Shown: positions 7,349 to 15,890, counted from the stretch's first letter. The stretch: 64,000 bases of DNA from Chryseobacterium camelliae (GCF_030818575.1 NZ_JAUTAL010000001.1:3844001-3908000); one strand, 5' to 3'. Notes: generated by a model not told the origin, from the letters alone. Numbers and translations are program-made.

Positions 7349-10213
7349 ATGATTAAAAAATTATCATTAATCTCTTTATTTACTTTGCTTCCTGCATCTT
7401 ATTACTTTGCGCAGACCACCGTGTTTGCCTATCTTAAAGATGCCGAAGGCAAGCCCGTTGAAAGGGCAGAAGTAGATCTTAAGGGAAGTGAGAATGATGT
7501 AACGGCAGACAAAATCGGATACTTCCAGTTTGTGGATCTGATGCCGGGACATTATCAGATTGTAATTACGAAGTCCAATTACGAAACTAAAGTAATGGAG
7601 TTCGATGTTGCTGAGGAAAAGAGAAAAGATCTGGGAACAATTACCCTGTATTCAGCTCTTACCAACGCTGACCAGGGATTGACGATCATCGATTCTGATA
7701 ATGATGATGATACCAGCACCAGCCAGGTTTCAACGGTGGGGCTCCTGCAGTCATCTCAGGATGTATTCAGCAGAATTGCTGCCTTTGATCTTGGATTTTA
7801 CTGGTTCCGCCCGAGAGGGATAGACGGCAGATCGGGAGAAACCATGCTGAATGGGGTTTCTATGGTGAAGTCTGATAATGGTAACGTTGATTTTGGCAAC
7901 TGGGGAGGTCTGAATGAAATTACCCGCTATCCGGAAATTTCACAGAACCATGTTCCATCCGAATACGCTTTCGGAGGAAACAGCTCCGTGATCTATAAAA
8001 ATACAAAAGCCAGCGAGTACAGGAAAGGTTTCCAGTTTACCCAGTCTCTCACCAACCGAAATTACAGAAACAGGACTTCGCTCCGCTATAGCTCCGGGAT
8101 GAATAAAAGCGGATGGGCATTTACAGCAATGGGTGCAAGAAGATGGGCTGAAGAAGGTATCCAGGAAGGAACATTTTATGATGCTTACGGTGCTTACCTG
8201 GGAATAGAAAAGAAATTCAGCGATAAGCATACCATGACCCTGAATTTTATCGGAGCCCCTTACAGGAGATCCACTGCGAGCCCAAGCACTCAGGAAGTGT
8301 ATGACTACAGAGGAGTACATTACAATTCCTATTGGGGATATCAGGACGGAAAGCAGCGCAGCGAAAGAGTAAGAAAAGGCTTCCAGCCACTCTTCCAGTT
8401 GCAGGATTTCTGGAAGATCAATAAAAATTCAAGTCTTTGGACATCAGTATCCTATCAGTTCGGGAAGGATAAAGGTTCCCGTCTTGACTGGCAGAACGTG
8501 CCGAACCCTTCACCTACCTATTACAGGAACCTGCCGAGCTATTACGATTCTTTAGATCCTAATGCCTCTGTAGATACACCGGCCGGATCCGCAACCACTG
8601 TACAGCAGGCTTATCAGGCTTCTATGGCAGCCTGGACATCGGGTGATCCGAGTGTTACCCAGATCAACTGGGATAATCTGTACAGAAGGAATATGCAGCA
8701 ACCAGCAGGGAATTATTACGGACAGACCGGGAGGAGAGCCCTGTATTATCTTGTTAATGACGTAAGTGATGACAAGATCTGGAATGCAGCTACGCATTTT
8801 GTGCATAACTTCAATGACAATATCAGATTCCTTCTGAACGTATCTTATCAGAATTACCGTTCTGAGCAGTACAGAGAAGTAAAAGATCTTTTAGGGGCAG
8901 ATTTTGTATTGAACAGAGATCCGTTTGCGGCCACGAATCAGCCTGGAAAATCGGGATTGTTTAATGAAGGAGAAGAGAATGTAACGAAAAGAGTAGGGGA
9001 TAAAATGACCTACGATTATATTTTCAGAAGGCAGGAAGTAAAAGTGAACCCGGGGCTGAAATTCAGCACAGGAAAATTTGATGCCTTTGTTTCTGCTATG
9101 GCAGGATATTCAAGCTCAAACAGGGAAGGATTATTCAAGCATTATCTGTATCCGGATTCAAAGGGAGAAGGTACAGATTACAACTTCTGGAATTATGGCA
9201 TTAAAGGACAGCTGATCTATAAACTTAACGGAAGAAACTTCTTCGTATATAACGGAGCATACTATTCCCAGGCTCCTTATCTTGAGGATCTTTTTATTAA
9301 TCCAAGGGTAAATGGTTCCGTAGCACCAAATATCAGGAATATGGTAGTGAATGCCAATGACCTGAGCTATGTGATCTCGACGCCTTTCCTCAAATTAAGG
9401 CTGACAGGATATCTCGTAGACACGGAAAACGAGACGTCCGTACAAAGATTCTTCGCCGACGGAATCCAGCTGAGCAACTCAGATGACCAGGGAAACCAGA
9501 CTATTGTACAGAGTGCATTCGTAACCCAGGTTATGACAGACGTGAAGAAAAGAAATATGGGAGCCGAACTGGGTGTTGATGTTAAGATTCTTCCTACATT
9601 GTCCCTTCAGGGACTTGCAAGTATCGGACAGTATACCTATCAGAATGATCCGGTAACGTATTTTGCTTCCGATGCCACCGGAGTTTTCTCTAATGGGCTT
9701 TCCTATATTAATTTAGGAAAAGCATACATTAAAAACTACCGTCAGGGAGGTACGCCACAGCAGGCATATTCATTAGGGTTCCGGTATAATAACCCTAAAT
9801 ACTGGTGGGTAGGGGCCAACTGGAATTATTTTGATGATAATTATCTGGACCCTTCCGCGCTGATCAGAACAGAAGGATTTATACAGAATAATAATTCTTC
9901 CACGCCGTATTATAACCTGACAGAATCTGAACTAAGGAGAGTTCTGGAACCGCATAGACTGCCTTCTTCTTTCTTCCTGAATGTAAATGCAGGGAAATCA
10001 TGGGTTATCGGTAAGTATTATGTGCTGATTTCAGCTACGGTAAACAATATCCTGGACAATACAAAATACATTACAGGCGGTTTTGAGCAGACCAGAAATG
10101 CCAAATTCCCTGATTTCGTACAGGATAACGACAGAGAATTTACCCTGTTCGGTCCTAAGTACTGGTATACCCAGGGAAGATCTTATTTTGTGAATTTGCA
10201 GTTCAGATTTTAA
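7349..10213 (+). CDS. TonB-dependent receptor with N-terminal carboxypeptidase-regulatory-like domain
   Basis: 954-aa outer-membrane barrel that imports a large or bound substrate using TonB energy. Start chosen at 7349: it gives a clear signal peptide (MIKKLSLISLFTLL to about 22, ending YFAQ), and an earlier frame opening overlaps the promoter. Residues ~23-105 form a carboxypeptidase-regulatory-like Ig fold (DAEGKPVERAEVDLKG, GYFQFVDLMPGHYQI), then a plug with RPRGIDGRSGETMLNGVSM, then a long barrel ending in aromatic YFVNLQFRF, the terminal beta signal. The DUF5689 lipoprotein starts 26 nt after its stop, so the two form a receptor-lipoprotein pair like SusC/SusD in layout, though the partner is not SusD. 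The divergent phosphodiesterase suggests a phosphate-containing or nucleic acid-derived ligand; this is inference. Confidence 0.92.
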   Translation: MIKKLSLISLFTLLPASYYFAQTTVFAYLKDAEGKPVERAEVDLKGSENDVTADKIGYFQFVDLMPGHYQIVITKSNYETKVMEFDVAEEKRKDLGTITLYSALTNADQGLTIIDSDNDDDTSTSQVSTVGLLQSSQDVFSRIAAFDLGFYWFRPRGIDGRSGETMLNGVSMVKSDNGNVDFGNWGGLNEITRYPEISQNHVPSEYAFGGNSSVIYKNTKASEYRKGFQFTQSLTNRNYRNRTSLRYSSGMNKSGWAFTAMGARRWAEEGIQEGTFYDAYGAYLGIEKKFSDKHTMTLNFIGAPYRRSTASPSTQEVYDYRGVHYNSYWGYQDGKQRSERVRKGFQPLFQLQDFWKINKNSSLWTSVSYQFGKDKGSRLDWQNVPNPSPTYYRNLPSYYDSLDPNASVDTPAGSATTVQQAYQASMAAWTSGDPSVTQINWDNLYRRNMQQPAGNYYGQTGRRALYYLVNDVSDDKIWNAATHFVHNFNDNIRFLLNVSYQNYRSEQYREVKDLLGADFVLNRDPFAATNQPGKSGLFNEGEENVTKRVGDKMTYDYIFRRQEVKVNPGLKFSTGKFDAFVSAMAGYSSSNREGLFKHYLYPDSKGEGTDYNFWNYGIKGQLIYKLNGRNFFVYNGAYYSQAPYLEDLFINPRVNGSVAPNIRNMVVNANDLSYVISTPFLKLRLTGYLVDTENETSVQRFFADGIQLSNSDDQGNQTIVQSAFVTQVMTDVKKRNMGAELGVDVKILPTLSLQGLASIGQYTYQNDPVTYFASDATGVFSNGLSYINLGKAYIKNYRQGGTPQQAYSLGFRYNNPKYWWVGANWNYFDDNYLDPSALIRTEGFIQNNNSSTPYYNLTESELRRVLEPHRLPSSFFLNVNAGKSWVIGKYYVLISATVNNILDNTKYITGGFEQTRNAKFPDFVQDNDREFTLFGPKYWYTQGRSYFVNLQFRF

Positions 10214-10239
10214 TAATTATCACTTTTAAAAATTATCAT

Positions 10240-11550
10240 ATGAATATAAAGAAATACTTAAGTTTTGTAACGGGACTTGCCTTCGCAGCAGTGTCCATTA
10301 CTTCTTGTGTGCAGAAAGATGAGTGGGAAACACCGCCATTCAACTGTAATAATAAATTCCCTGCTTCAACAATGACTATGGCTGCGTTTAAGGCACAGGC
10401 GCCTTCATCAGGGTATATCCTGATCAATACAGATCAGATCATTGACGGATATGTAGTGTCTTCAGATGAGAACGGAAACTTCTATAAAACCATTTCCTTC
10501 CAGGACAAGCCTGAAAACCCTACAGTAGGGTTGCAGATTGAGGTGGACAAGTCCAGTAATTATGCAGATTTCCCTGTAGGAGCACACATCAGGATCAATG
10601 CGAATGGACTGAGGCTGGGAACAGACAGAGGTGTAGTTAAAATAGGCGCTGTAGATCCTACATATGCTATCGGAAGAATTCCTGCCGCACTGGTAAGCCG
10701 TTATATTGCCGGGGTCTGCAACGGTAACGGACTTGACGTAGCCACTATAAAACCTATTGAACTGGCTAACCTTAAACTTGCACAGGATGAAAAATACCTG
10801 AATATGCTGGTAAAAGTACCGAATGTGCAGTTTTCTGCTGGTGAACTGGGTAAAAAATACATAGATTACCAGGCCGGTGCGGGAGTAGATACTGACAGGA
10901 ATATCGTAGACCAGTCCGGGAATGCGACTGTCATCAGAAATTCAGGGTTCTCAACGTTTGGGGCTACTCAGCTTCCTGATGGGAAAGGAGATCTTACTTT
11001 TGTTGTAAGCCGTTATAACAGCAACTGGCAGATGCTGATCAGAGGAACCAATGATGTTCAGTTCACCGGGAAGAGGTTCTTCTTTGACGGTTTTGACGGA
11101 AACCTAACAGACAACTGGATTCCGGTAAGTGTTACAGGTGCCCAGATCTGGAATATCCAGCAGTTCGGAAATCCTAAGCCATGTGCAGTCATGAATGGCT
11201 ATGCAGGATCAAACAATGCCAATGAAGACTGGCTGATCTCCAAACCGATTTCATTACAGGGGTTCATATCCGCATCTTTATCATTTGAAACCGATGTACG
11301 TTATGCAGGGAATCCTCTTGAAATATACGTAACGGAAAACTATACCGGTAACCCCGCTACAACAACCTGGGTTCAACTGTCAGGCGTTCTGGATACCAAT
11401 TCCGGAGCATTCAATACCTGGACAAGCTCAGGAAATATCAGTCTTAATGCTTTTGTGAACAAAAACATTCAGGTTGCCTTCAAATATACTTCTACAACAA
11501 CAGCAGCTGCCACCTGGGAACTTGATAACGTAAAAGTAGCAGGAAGTTAA
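10240..11550 (+). CDS. DUF5689 surface lipoprotein with choice-of-anchor-J-like C-terminal domain
   Basis: 436 aa. Lipoprotein signal MNIKKYL...SITSC with Cys at about 23; the residues after it (VQKDEWE) resemble the acidic export signal (QKDDE-like) that sends flavobacterial lipoproteins to the outer face. Residues ~40-285 fit DUF5689, an OB-fold-rich domain (IDGYVVSSDENGNFYKTISFQD, then LIRGTNDVQFTGKR). Residues ~288-436 form a beta-sandwich with FFDGFDGNLTDNW, NEDWLISKPI and a final WELDNVKV, the pattern of choice-of-anchor-J/MAM-like domains. It follows its TonB receptor by 26 nt and ends at a strong terminator, so it is probably the ligand-capturing lid or partner of that receptor. Ligand unknown. 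Confidence 0.88.
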   Translation: MNIKKYLSFVTGLAFAAVSITSCVQKDEWETPPFNCNNKFPASTMTMAAFKAQAPSSGYILINTDQIIDGYVVSSDENGNFYKTISFQDKPENPTVGLQIEVDKSSNYADFPVGAHIRINANGLRLGTDRGVVKIGAVDPTYAIGRIPAALVSRYIAGVCNGNGLDVATIKPIELANLKLAQDEKYLNMLVKVPNVQFSAGELGKKYIDYQAGAGVDTDRNIVDQSGNATVIRNSGFSTFGATQLPDGKGDLTFVVSRYNSNWQMLIRGTNDVQFTGKRFFFDGFDGNLTDNWIPVSVTGAQIWNIQQFGNPKPCAVMNGYAGSNNANEDWLISKPISLQGFISASLSFETDVRYAGNPLEIYVTENYTGNPATTTWVQLSGVLDTNSGAFNTWTSSGNISLNAFVNKNIQVAFKYTSTTTAAATWELDNVKVAGS

Positions 11551-11577
11551 TTCCGATCTTTTATGATGACATACAGG

Positions 11578-11606
11578 AGAACCGCTATCAGGCGGTTCTT
11601 TTTTTT
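11578..11606 (+). terminator. Terminator of the TonB-receptor/DUF5689 unit
   Basis: Perfect 8-bp stem AGAACCGC / GCGGTTCT (11578-11585, 11592-11599), 6-nt loop, followed by a run of T. Confidence 0.9.
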
Positions 11607-11703
11607 GAATTTAATTATTTAAGCTGAAGAAACAGGAAGTGCATCCTGTAAAGGGGGATTGGATATTAAAGACCTGATGAAGTAAACTACAGGCTGAAAC
11701 CAA

Positions 11704-11733
11704 CAAAAAACCACTGCAATGGAATTGCAGTGG
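11704..11733 (-). terminator. Terminator of the DUF6702-like gene
   Basis: 10-bp stem CCACTGCAAT / ATTGCAGTGG (11711-11720, 11724-11733); on the minus strand it is followed by six T residues (11705-11710). Confidence 0.88.
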
Positions 11734-11759
11734 CCCTTTATAATTCAAAATTAAACTTT

Positions 11760-12230
11760 TTAAAAAGATACTTCATTCACTTCTTTACCACGCTGAAAAT
11801 TCATTACTTTCTGGCCTCCTTTATAAGAAATAATAACAATGTTACTTTGCTTTGGAAAAGCGCTTAGCAGTATCGTGTTTTTAATCTTTATGGTATTGAT
11901 ATCAGAAACGCCTCCGGCTTCAAAATATACCCATACCGTTTCTCCGCTTACCTGACTTCCCGTGAAAGTAATGGTCTTTGGAGCACCATTAACAAAGACA
12001 TCAAAATTGTTGTTGACATATTTTTTGACTTCCGCTTCAAATCCCGCTGTGTTGGGATTAATTTTTATGGCGTCTGAAATATGGCTGGTATTCATTTTTG
12101 TGGTGAATTTCAACGTCCTGCTGCCTTCTACATAATCCACTTTAGTCATTGATGAGAAGAAGTCTACACCGACGAAACTCATCAATATAAAAAGTGTTAA
12201 AACCCCCGAAATACAAAAAAAATTTTTCAT
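11760..12230 (-). CDS. DUF6702-like exported or membrane-anchored protein
   Basis: 156 aa from the ATG at 12228-12230, chosen because it begins a hydrophobic signal or anchor (MKNFFCISGVLTLFILMSFVGV). The rest is a small beta-rich domain: MTKVDYVEGSRTLKFTTKMNT, a central NNNFDVFVNG, then TVWVYFEA and a closing strand NIVIISYKGG. This fits the DUF6702 family (about 160-aa Bacteroidota proteins with an N-terminal hydrophobic segment), but the match is from memory. Function unknown. It lies 58 nt downstream of the LOG gene and could be the last gene of that unit, with its own terminator at 11704-11733. Confidence 0.65.
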   Translation of the reverse strand: MKNFFCISGVLTLFILMSFVGVDFFSSMTKVDYVEGSRTLKFTTKMNTSHISDAIKINPNTAGFEAEVKKYVNNNFDVFVNGAPKTITFTGSQVSGETVWVYFEAGGVSDINTIKIKNTILLSAFPKQSNIVIISYKGGQKVMNFQRGKEVNEVSF

Positions 12231-12288
12231 TCTGATTAATAGATTTACAATCATGCTTGCTGGTTATAATTCACAAATAATGTGCCAA

Positions 12289-13038
12289 TTAAAAGTTAAC
12301 ATTTACCGAGTATTTATCGTAAAATGCCTTCACATGGGCTACTGCTTCTTCCGCAGAATCTACCACTCTGTACAGGTCCAGATCACCTTCTGAAATCATA
12401 CCTTCGTCCAGCAGAGTGGTCTTGAACCAATCCAGAATTCCGTTCCAGAATTGCGAGCCTACAAGTACAATAGGAAACTTTCCGATCTTGTTGGTCTGGA
12501 TCAGGGTCAAAGCTTCCGTAAATTCATCCAGAGTACCGAACCCTCCCGGCATAACGATAAATCCCTGCGAATATTTTACGAACATTACTTTCCGTACGAA
12601 GAAGTAATCAAAGTTCATCGAATAAGATTTGTTGATGTATGGATTGAAGTGCTGTTCAAAAGGAAGATCAATATTTAGTCCGATGGATTTTCCCTGAGCA
12701 TTGAAAGCGCCTTTGTTCCCGGCCTCCATGATTCCCGGCCCGCCGCCGGTAATGATTCCGAAGCCGATTTTGGTAATCTTCTCGGCAATTTCCACAGCCA
12801 TATCATAATATTTGCTGCCCGGCCGAAGCCTTGCGGATCCGAAGATAGAGACACACGGTCCTATTTTAGCCAGCTTCTCATATCCGTCTACAAACTCGGC
12901 CATTACCTTAAAAACCATCCAGCTGTCTTTAGCAATGGTTTCATCCCAGGTCTTTTGCCTGAAGCTGTTATGTAATTTTGTTTCGTTAATATCCAGTTCA
13001 GGATTAATCAGACTTTCGTCTCTTCCATCAGTATTCAT
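12289..13038 (-). CDS. LOG-family protein (TIGR00730-like Rossmann fold)
   Basis: 249 aa, cytoplasmic. The family hydrolyses nucleoside 5'-monophosphates (cytokinin-riboside-monophosphate phosphoribohydrolase activity in well-studied members). Diagnostic motifs: SIFGSAR near residue 65, GGGPGIMEAGNKGA near 98, and PGGFGTLDEF near 167, whose Gly/Thr and Glu line the active site. The length is at the long end, with a ~45-residue N-terminal extension typical of the larger flavobacterial members. The start lies 9 nt after the stop of the MurU-like gene, so co-transcription with the salvage unit is likely. Whether it acts on a nucleotide made there or is a bystander is not known. Confidence 0.88.
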   Translation of the reverse strand: MNTDGRDESLINPELDINETKLHNSFRQKTWDETIAKDSWMVFKVMAEFVDGYEKLAKIGPCVSIFGSARLRPGSKYYDMAVEIAEKITKIGFGIITGGGPGIMEAGNKGAFNAQGKSIGLNIDLPFEQHFNPYINKSYSMNFDYFFVRKVMFVKYSQGFIVMPGGFGTLDEFTEALTLIQTNKIGKFPIVLVGSQFWNGILDWFKTTLLDEGMISEGDLDLYRVVDSAEEAVAHVKAFYDKYSVNVNF

Positions 13039-13047
13039 TGCGGTCTG

Positions 13048-13761
13048 TTATTTAAAATATTTTTCGGCCGCCGCTATAGATTCCGGTTTTCCTACATCTA
13101 CCAGGATGCTGTCATGAAGAAACCCATGAATATGCTCGGTATGCATCAGATCCAGATATTCTTCCATGATCGAGAATTTACCTGTTCTTTTTATCTTGGT
13201 GAAAATAACCGGATTGATACAGTGGACACCACTGAAAGCAAGCGGCCTGAAACCCTTGTTGAATTCAGCAAGCCTCTGTTCTCCGGTCTGCACATTGAGC
13301 CAGCCTCTTAAAACCAGTTCTTCATTAAAAAGCAGCTTTCTCGAACTTTCACGGTCCGAAACTGCTAAAGTAGCAAAATCTTTTATTTTTTTATGGTAAT
13401 CAACGAATAAATTGATATTGAGATCGGTAAGGATGTCGGCATTCATGATCAGGAAGTCTTCTCCATGGTCAAACAGCCGTCTGGCAAACACCAGTCCTCC
13501 GCCGGTTTCCAATAATTCTTCCGATTCATCCGAAATCTCTATCCTGCATCCGAAATCATCATTTCTTTTAAGGAATTCAACAATCTGATTCCCGAAATGA
13601 TGAATATTGATGACAAAATCACTGATCCCGAAACCTTTCAGGTAGCGTATGTTCCTCTCCAGCAGTGGAATGCCGTTTACTTTGGCCAGTGCTTTCGGAT
13701 GGTGATCTGTAAAAGGCTTAAGGCGGGTTCCTTTTCCGGCTGCGAAAATAAGTGCTTTCAT
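13048..13761 (-). CDS. MurU-like sugar-1-phosphate nucleotidyltransferase
   Basis: 237 aa. Transfers a nucleotidyl group to a sugar 1-phosphate; residues 1-25 hold the signature AAGKGTRLKPFTDHHPKAL, and the acceptor region has ETGGGL (about 88) and MNADILTD (about 106) with the metal-binding Asp. The length matches MurU (N-acetylmuramate-1-phosphate uridylyltransferase) rather than the longer GlmU or RmlA enzymes. A kinase of the AmgK type two genes upstream supports the AmgK-MurU pair known from Pseudomonas, which returns MurNAc to UDP-MurNAc without passing through glucosamine-6-phosphate. Other substrates (mannose or heptose 1-phosphate) are not excluded. It is followed at 9 nt by the LOG gene. 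Confidence 0.85.
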   Translation of the reverse strand: MKALIFAAGKGTRLKPFTDHHPKALAKVNGIPLLERNIRYLKGFGISDFVINIHHFGNQIVEFLKRNDDFGCRIEISDESEELLETGGGLVFARRLFDHGEDFLIMNADILTDLNINLFVDYHKKIKDFATLAVSDRESSRKLLFNEELVLRGWLNVQTGEQRLAEFNKGFRPLAFSGVHCINPVIFTKIKRTGKFSIMEEYLDLMHTEHIHGFLHDSILVDVGKPESIAAAEKYFK

Positions 13762-13840
13762 AATCTATCAGTGATGATTGATAAGTGAGGATTGATAGTA
13801 TAAGACGTTAAATGATCATTTATAAATTATCAATTATCAT
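13762..13840. other. AT-rich spacer with repeated TGATNGATA/ATTATCA words
   Basis: 79-nt gap inside the salvage unit with repeated short words: TGATGATTGATAAG and GGATTGATAG, then ATTATCAATTATCATTTAT. It also contains the palindrome AAATGATCATTT. It separates the RapZ-like and MurU-like genes. No terminator with a T run was seen. Confidence 0.4.
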
Positions 13841-14248
13841 TTATGAATTAAGCTGGTGCTGCTCATCATGATGCAGGCTTATTTCCGTTCCTTCAGGATA
13901 TTTTTCCCTTACAAACTCAGCGATTTTCAGAGCGCAGTAAACTGACCTGTGCTGCCCTCCTGTACATCCGAAATTGATCTGCAGGTTTTCAAATCCCCTT
14001 TCCAGATAATTATCGATGTTGATGGAGATAATACTTTTGATCAGTTCAAGGAATTTCGGCATATCGGTCCGGGTCTCCAGGAATTCCTGTACGCCGGGAT
14101 CGTTTCCGGTAAGGCTTTTATATTCTTCAATTCTTCCCGGATTTAGGATCCCGCGGCAATCAAAGGTGAAACCGCCTCCGTTTCCGGTATCATCTTTTGG
14201 GATGCCGCCTTTTTTATAGGAAAAACTGTGGATGTCTATATGTAGCAT
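13841..14248 (-). CDS. Stand-alone RapZ C-terminal-domain protein
   Basis: 135 aa. Corresponds to only the C-terminal half of RapZ, the E. coli amino-sugar sensor that binds glucosamine-6-phosphate and steers GlmZ RNA decay; the N-terminal P-loop ATPase half is absent. Motifs: HSFSYKKGGIP near residue 7, GGGFTFDCRGILNPGR (24-39), and FGCTGGQHRSVYCA near 93, the conserved phosphate/sugar-binding loop. It lies between the AmgK-like kinase (24-nt gap) and the MurU-like enzyme. As no GlmZ system is expected in flavobacteria, a role as sensor or regulator of amino-sugar phosphates in this unit is attractive but inferred. The domain call is firm; the role is not. Confidence 0.85.
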   Translation of the reverse strand: MLHIDIHSFSYKKGGIPKDDTGNGGGFTFDCRGILNPGRIEEYKSLTGNDPGVQEFLETRTDMPKFLELIKSIISINIDNYLERGFENLQINFGCTGGQHRSVYCALKIAEFVREKYPEGTEISLHHDEQHQLNS

Positions 14249-14272
14249 AAATATGATTTTTAAATGAGTGGA

Positions 14273-15310
14273 TTATTCCTTATTCCTAGGCAAGGTATTT
14301 AGGATTGTGTTGATTTTTGACCGTGTTTCGTCTGTTGTAAGCTGTTGTATAACACGGCTGAGTTCCGGAAAGTCTTTCATGCCTGTCCAGGTGCTTGCCA
14401 AGTCCGAGATATTGCTAACCCCTTTTTCCAGGCTTGAAATAAAATGTGGCTTTCTCTGGATCAGTCCCCTGAATCCGTAAGCTCCCAAAACCTGAAGGAA
14501 TCGCATCATTTTAAGAGGTTCTACCGAGTTTTTTAGTTGAATTCGTATATCCTCATTGTCAGATTGTTCAATGTAGAAATCCAGCATTTCAGCTTTGAAT
14601 ACTTCCGGGAAGTTGGCTTTGGCCTGAAAGAGAAAAGAGATCACATCATACATCAGGGGACCTTTCATGGCAGACTGGTAATCGATGAACGAAACTTCAT
14701 TGCGGTCGTTGACCATAATGTTCCTCGACTGAAAATCACGGATCATCAGCCCCTGCGGCTGCAGGGCTTCGATAAGCACTGCTATGGCTTTAAATTCTTT
14801 GAGCAAGGTAGATTTGTGGTATTCCAGTTCTAGGACATCAGCAATGAAATTCTTAAAGTAATACAGATCATGGATAACAGGAAGCTCATCATAGCTTTCA
14901 TACTCGAAAGTCCTGGTGAAATCAATCTTTTCCAGGGTAAGGTTCTGCAGCCTGAACAGCTTTTTGAGTGACTGTTTTACCAGTGCTTTTACTTCAGAAG
15001 ATAATCCCTGTGCTGCAATGACCTCAGAAAGAGTTCTACTGCCAAGGAATTCCTGTATGTACGTCGTTCGGTCTTCAGAAACGGCAATGATTTTAGGGGT
15101 ATTGAGACCCAGGGATGAAAAAACCTCTGAATAATACAGGAAACTTTCATTCTCCTGAAGGTTTGTATTAGAGGTAATGATGTAGGACGTTCCATCAGCT
15201 TTTGCCAGGAAATTAATCCTCGCCGAACCGCTTTGAGCCAGGGTGACGAACTCAGAAGATTTTTTACCAAGATAATTTTCAAAAAATCGTTTTGCGTTTT
15301 CGGAAGTCAT
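14273..15310 (-). CDS. AmgK-like sugar kinase (aminoglycoside phosphotransferase fold)
   Basis: 345 aa from the ATG at 15308-15310; the in-frame ATG 12 nt upstream lies within the -7 box (15320-15327) and cannot be transcribed from it. The fold is that of APH kinases: N-lobe with a Gly/Ser-rich QSGSARINFLA, hinge YIQEFLGSRTL, catalytic loop IRDFQSRNIMV with Asp and Asn near residue 200, and metal site FIDYQSAMKGPLMYD. In Pseudomonas AmgK phosphorylates MurNAc/GlcNAc at the anomeric carbon for MurU. The following RapZ-C and MurU-like genes make this assignment plausible. It heads the four-gene unit kinase, RapZ-C, MurU-like, LOG. It is divergent from xrtF, with the two starts only 49 nt apart. 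Confidence 0.82.
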   Translation of the reverse strand: MTSENAKRFFENYLGKKSSEFVTLAQSGSARINFLAKADGTSYIITSNTNLQENESFLYYSEVFSSLGLNTPKIIAVSEDRTTYIQEFLGSRTLSEVIAAQGLSSEVKALVKQSLKKLFRLQNLTLEKIDFTRTFEYESYDELPVIHDLYYFKNFIADVLELEYHKSTLLKEFKAIAVLIEALQPQGLMIRDFQSRNIMVNDRNEVSFIDYQSAMKGPLMYDVISFLFQAKANFPEVFKAEMLDFYIEQSDNEDIRIQLKNSVEPLKMMRFLQVLGAYGFRGLIQRKPHFISSLEKGVSNISDLASTWTGMKDFPELSRVIQQLTTDETRSKINTILNTLPRNKE

Positions 15311-15319
15311 AATACGGAG

Positions 15320-15327
15320 CAAATATA
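15320..15327 (-). promoter_or_regulatory. -7 box of the AmgK-like unit
   Basis: Reverse complement TATATTTG matches TAnnTTTG and ends 9 nt before the ATG at 15310; no good -33 element at the usual distance. Confidence 0.5.
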
Positions 15328-15347
15328 CTAATTTGCAGACGAATTTC

Positions 15348-15355
15348 TATCTTTG
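15348..15355 (+). promoter_or_regulatory. -7 box of xrtF, 4 nt from the start codon
   Basis: TATCTTTG followed by CAAT and then ATG at 15360. The expected transcript start coincides with the start codon, implying a leaderless mRNA. No well-spaced TTG upstream. Confidence 0.5.
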
Positions 15356-15359
15356 CAAT

Positions 15360-15890
15360 ATGTTAAAGGATTTCAGGCCTGTTTTAGGTATCTTATTGCG
15401 TTTCATTATCATGTATGTGGTGCTGCTCTTTGCCTACCAGATGTATCTGAACTCTTTTGCAGGATCCGGCCTTGATCCCCTTTCAAGAAGGGTAGCCGGC
15501 CAGGTCATGCATATTCAGAATGCCCTGCATTACCCAACCCAGCTGTATGATGACGTGAAAAGGGAGCAGGTTTGGTTTTATGTACAGAAACAATATACTT
15601 CCCGGATGGTGGAAGGATGCAATGCCGTTTCGGTCATGATCCTTTTTGTTGCTTTTGTATTTGCTTTTTTCAAAGGAGCGAAAACATTTGTTTTTGTGGT
15701 TGCAGGACTTATCATATTATATATCATGAACCTGCTTAGGATTGTCGGGCTCAACATCGTTGTTATCGACTATAAGGAATACAGCAAGGCAACCCACGAC
15801 TTTATCTTTCCTGCTGTTATTTACGGAACCGTAGTAACCCTCTGGCTGGTCTGGATTAAATTTTTTGCGCTGAAAAATGAAAATTCTTAA
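15360..15890 (+). CDS. xrtF: Exosortase family protein XrtF
   Basis: 176 aa from the ATG at 15360; an earlier TTG start would lie upstream of the -7 box. Exosortases are inner-membrane cysteine transpeptidase-like enzymes that process proteins with a C-terminal sorting helix. The expected catalytic triad is visible: Cys87 in VEGCNAVSVMILF, Arg127 in NLLRIVGLN and His146 in ATHDFIFPA, all next to hydrophobic segments (five or so helices). The length and pattern fit XrtF of Bacteroidota. The partner gene overlaps its end by 14 nt, so translation is probably coupled. No protein in this window shows a convincing exosortase target tail. Confidence 0.92.
   Translation: MLKDFRPVLGILLRFIIMYVVLLFAYQMYLNSFAGSGLDPLSRRVAGQVMHIQNALHYPTQLYDDVKREQVWFYVQKQYTSRMVEGCNAVSVMILFVAFVFAFFKGAKTFVFVVAGLIILYIMNLLRIVGLNIVVIDYKEYSKATHDFIFPAVIYGTVVTLWLVWIKFFALKNENS

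Noticed and set aside
7940-8320. 126-aa frame antisense to the TonB receptor
   Set aside because: Lies within a conserved receptor gene, no promoter or domain.
10236-10427. 63-aa frame antisense to the start of the DUF5689 gene
   Set aside because: Opposite to a signal peptide and conserved domain; no evidence of expression.
13762-13840. CRISPR-like or regulatory repeat array
   Set aside because: The repeated words are short, irregular and AT-rich, without spacers of constant length.
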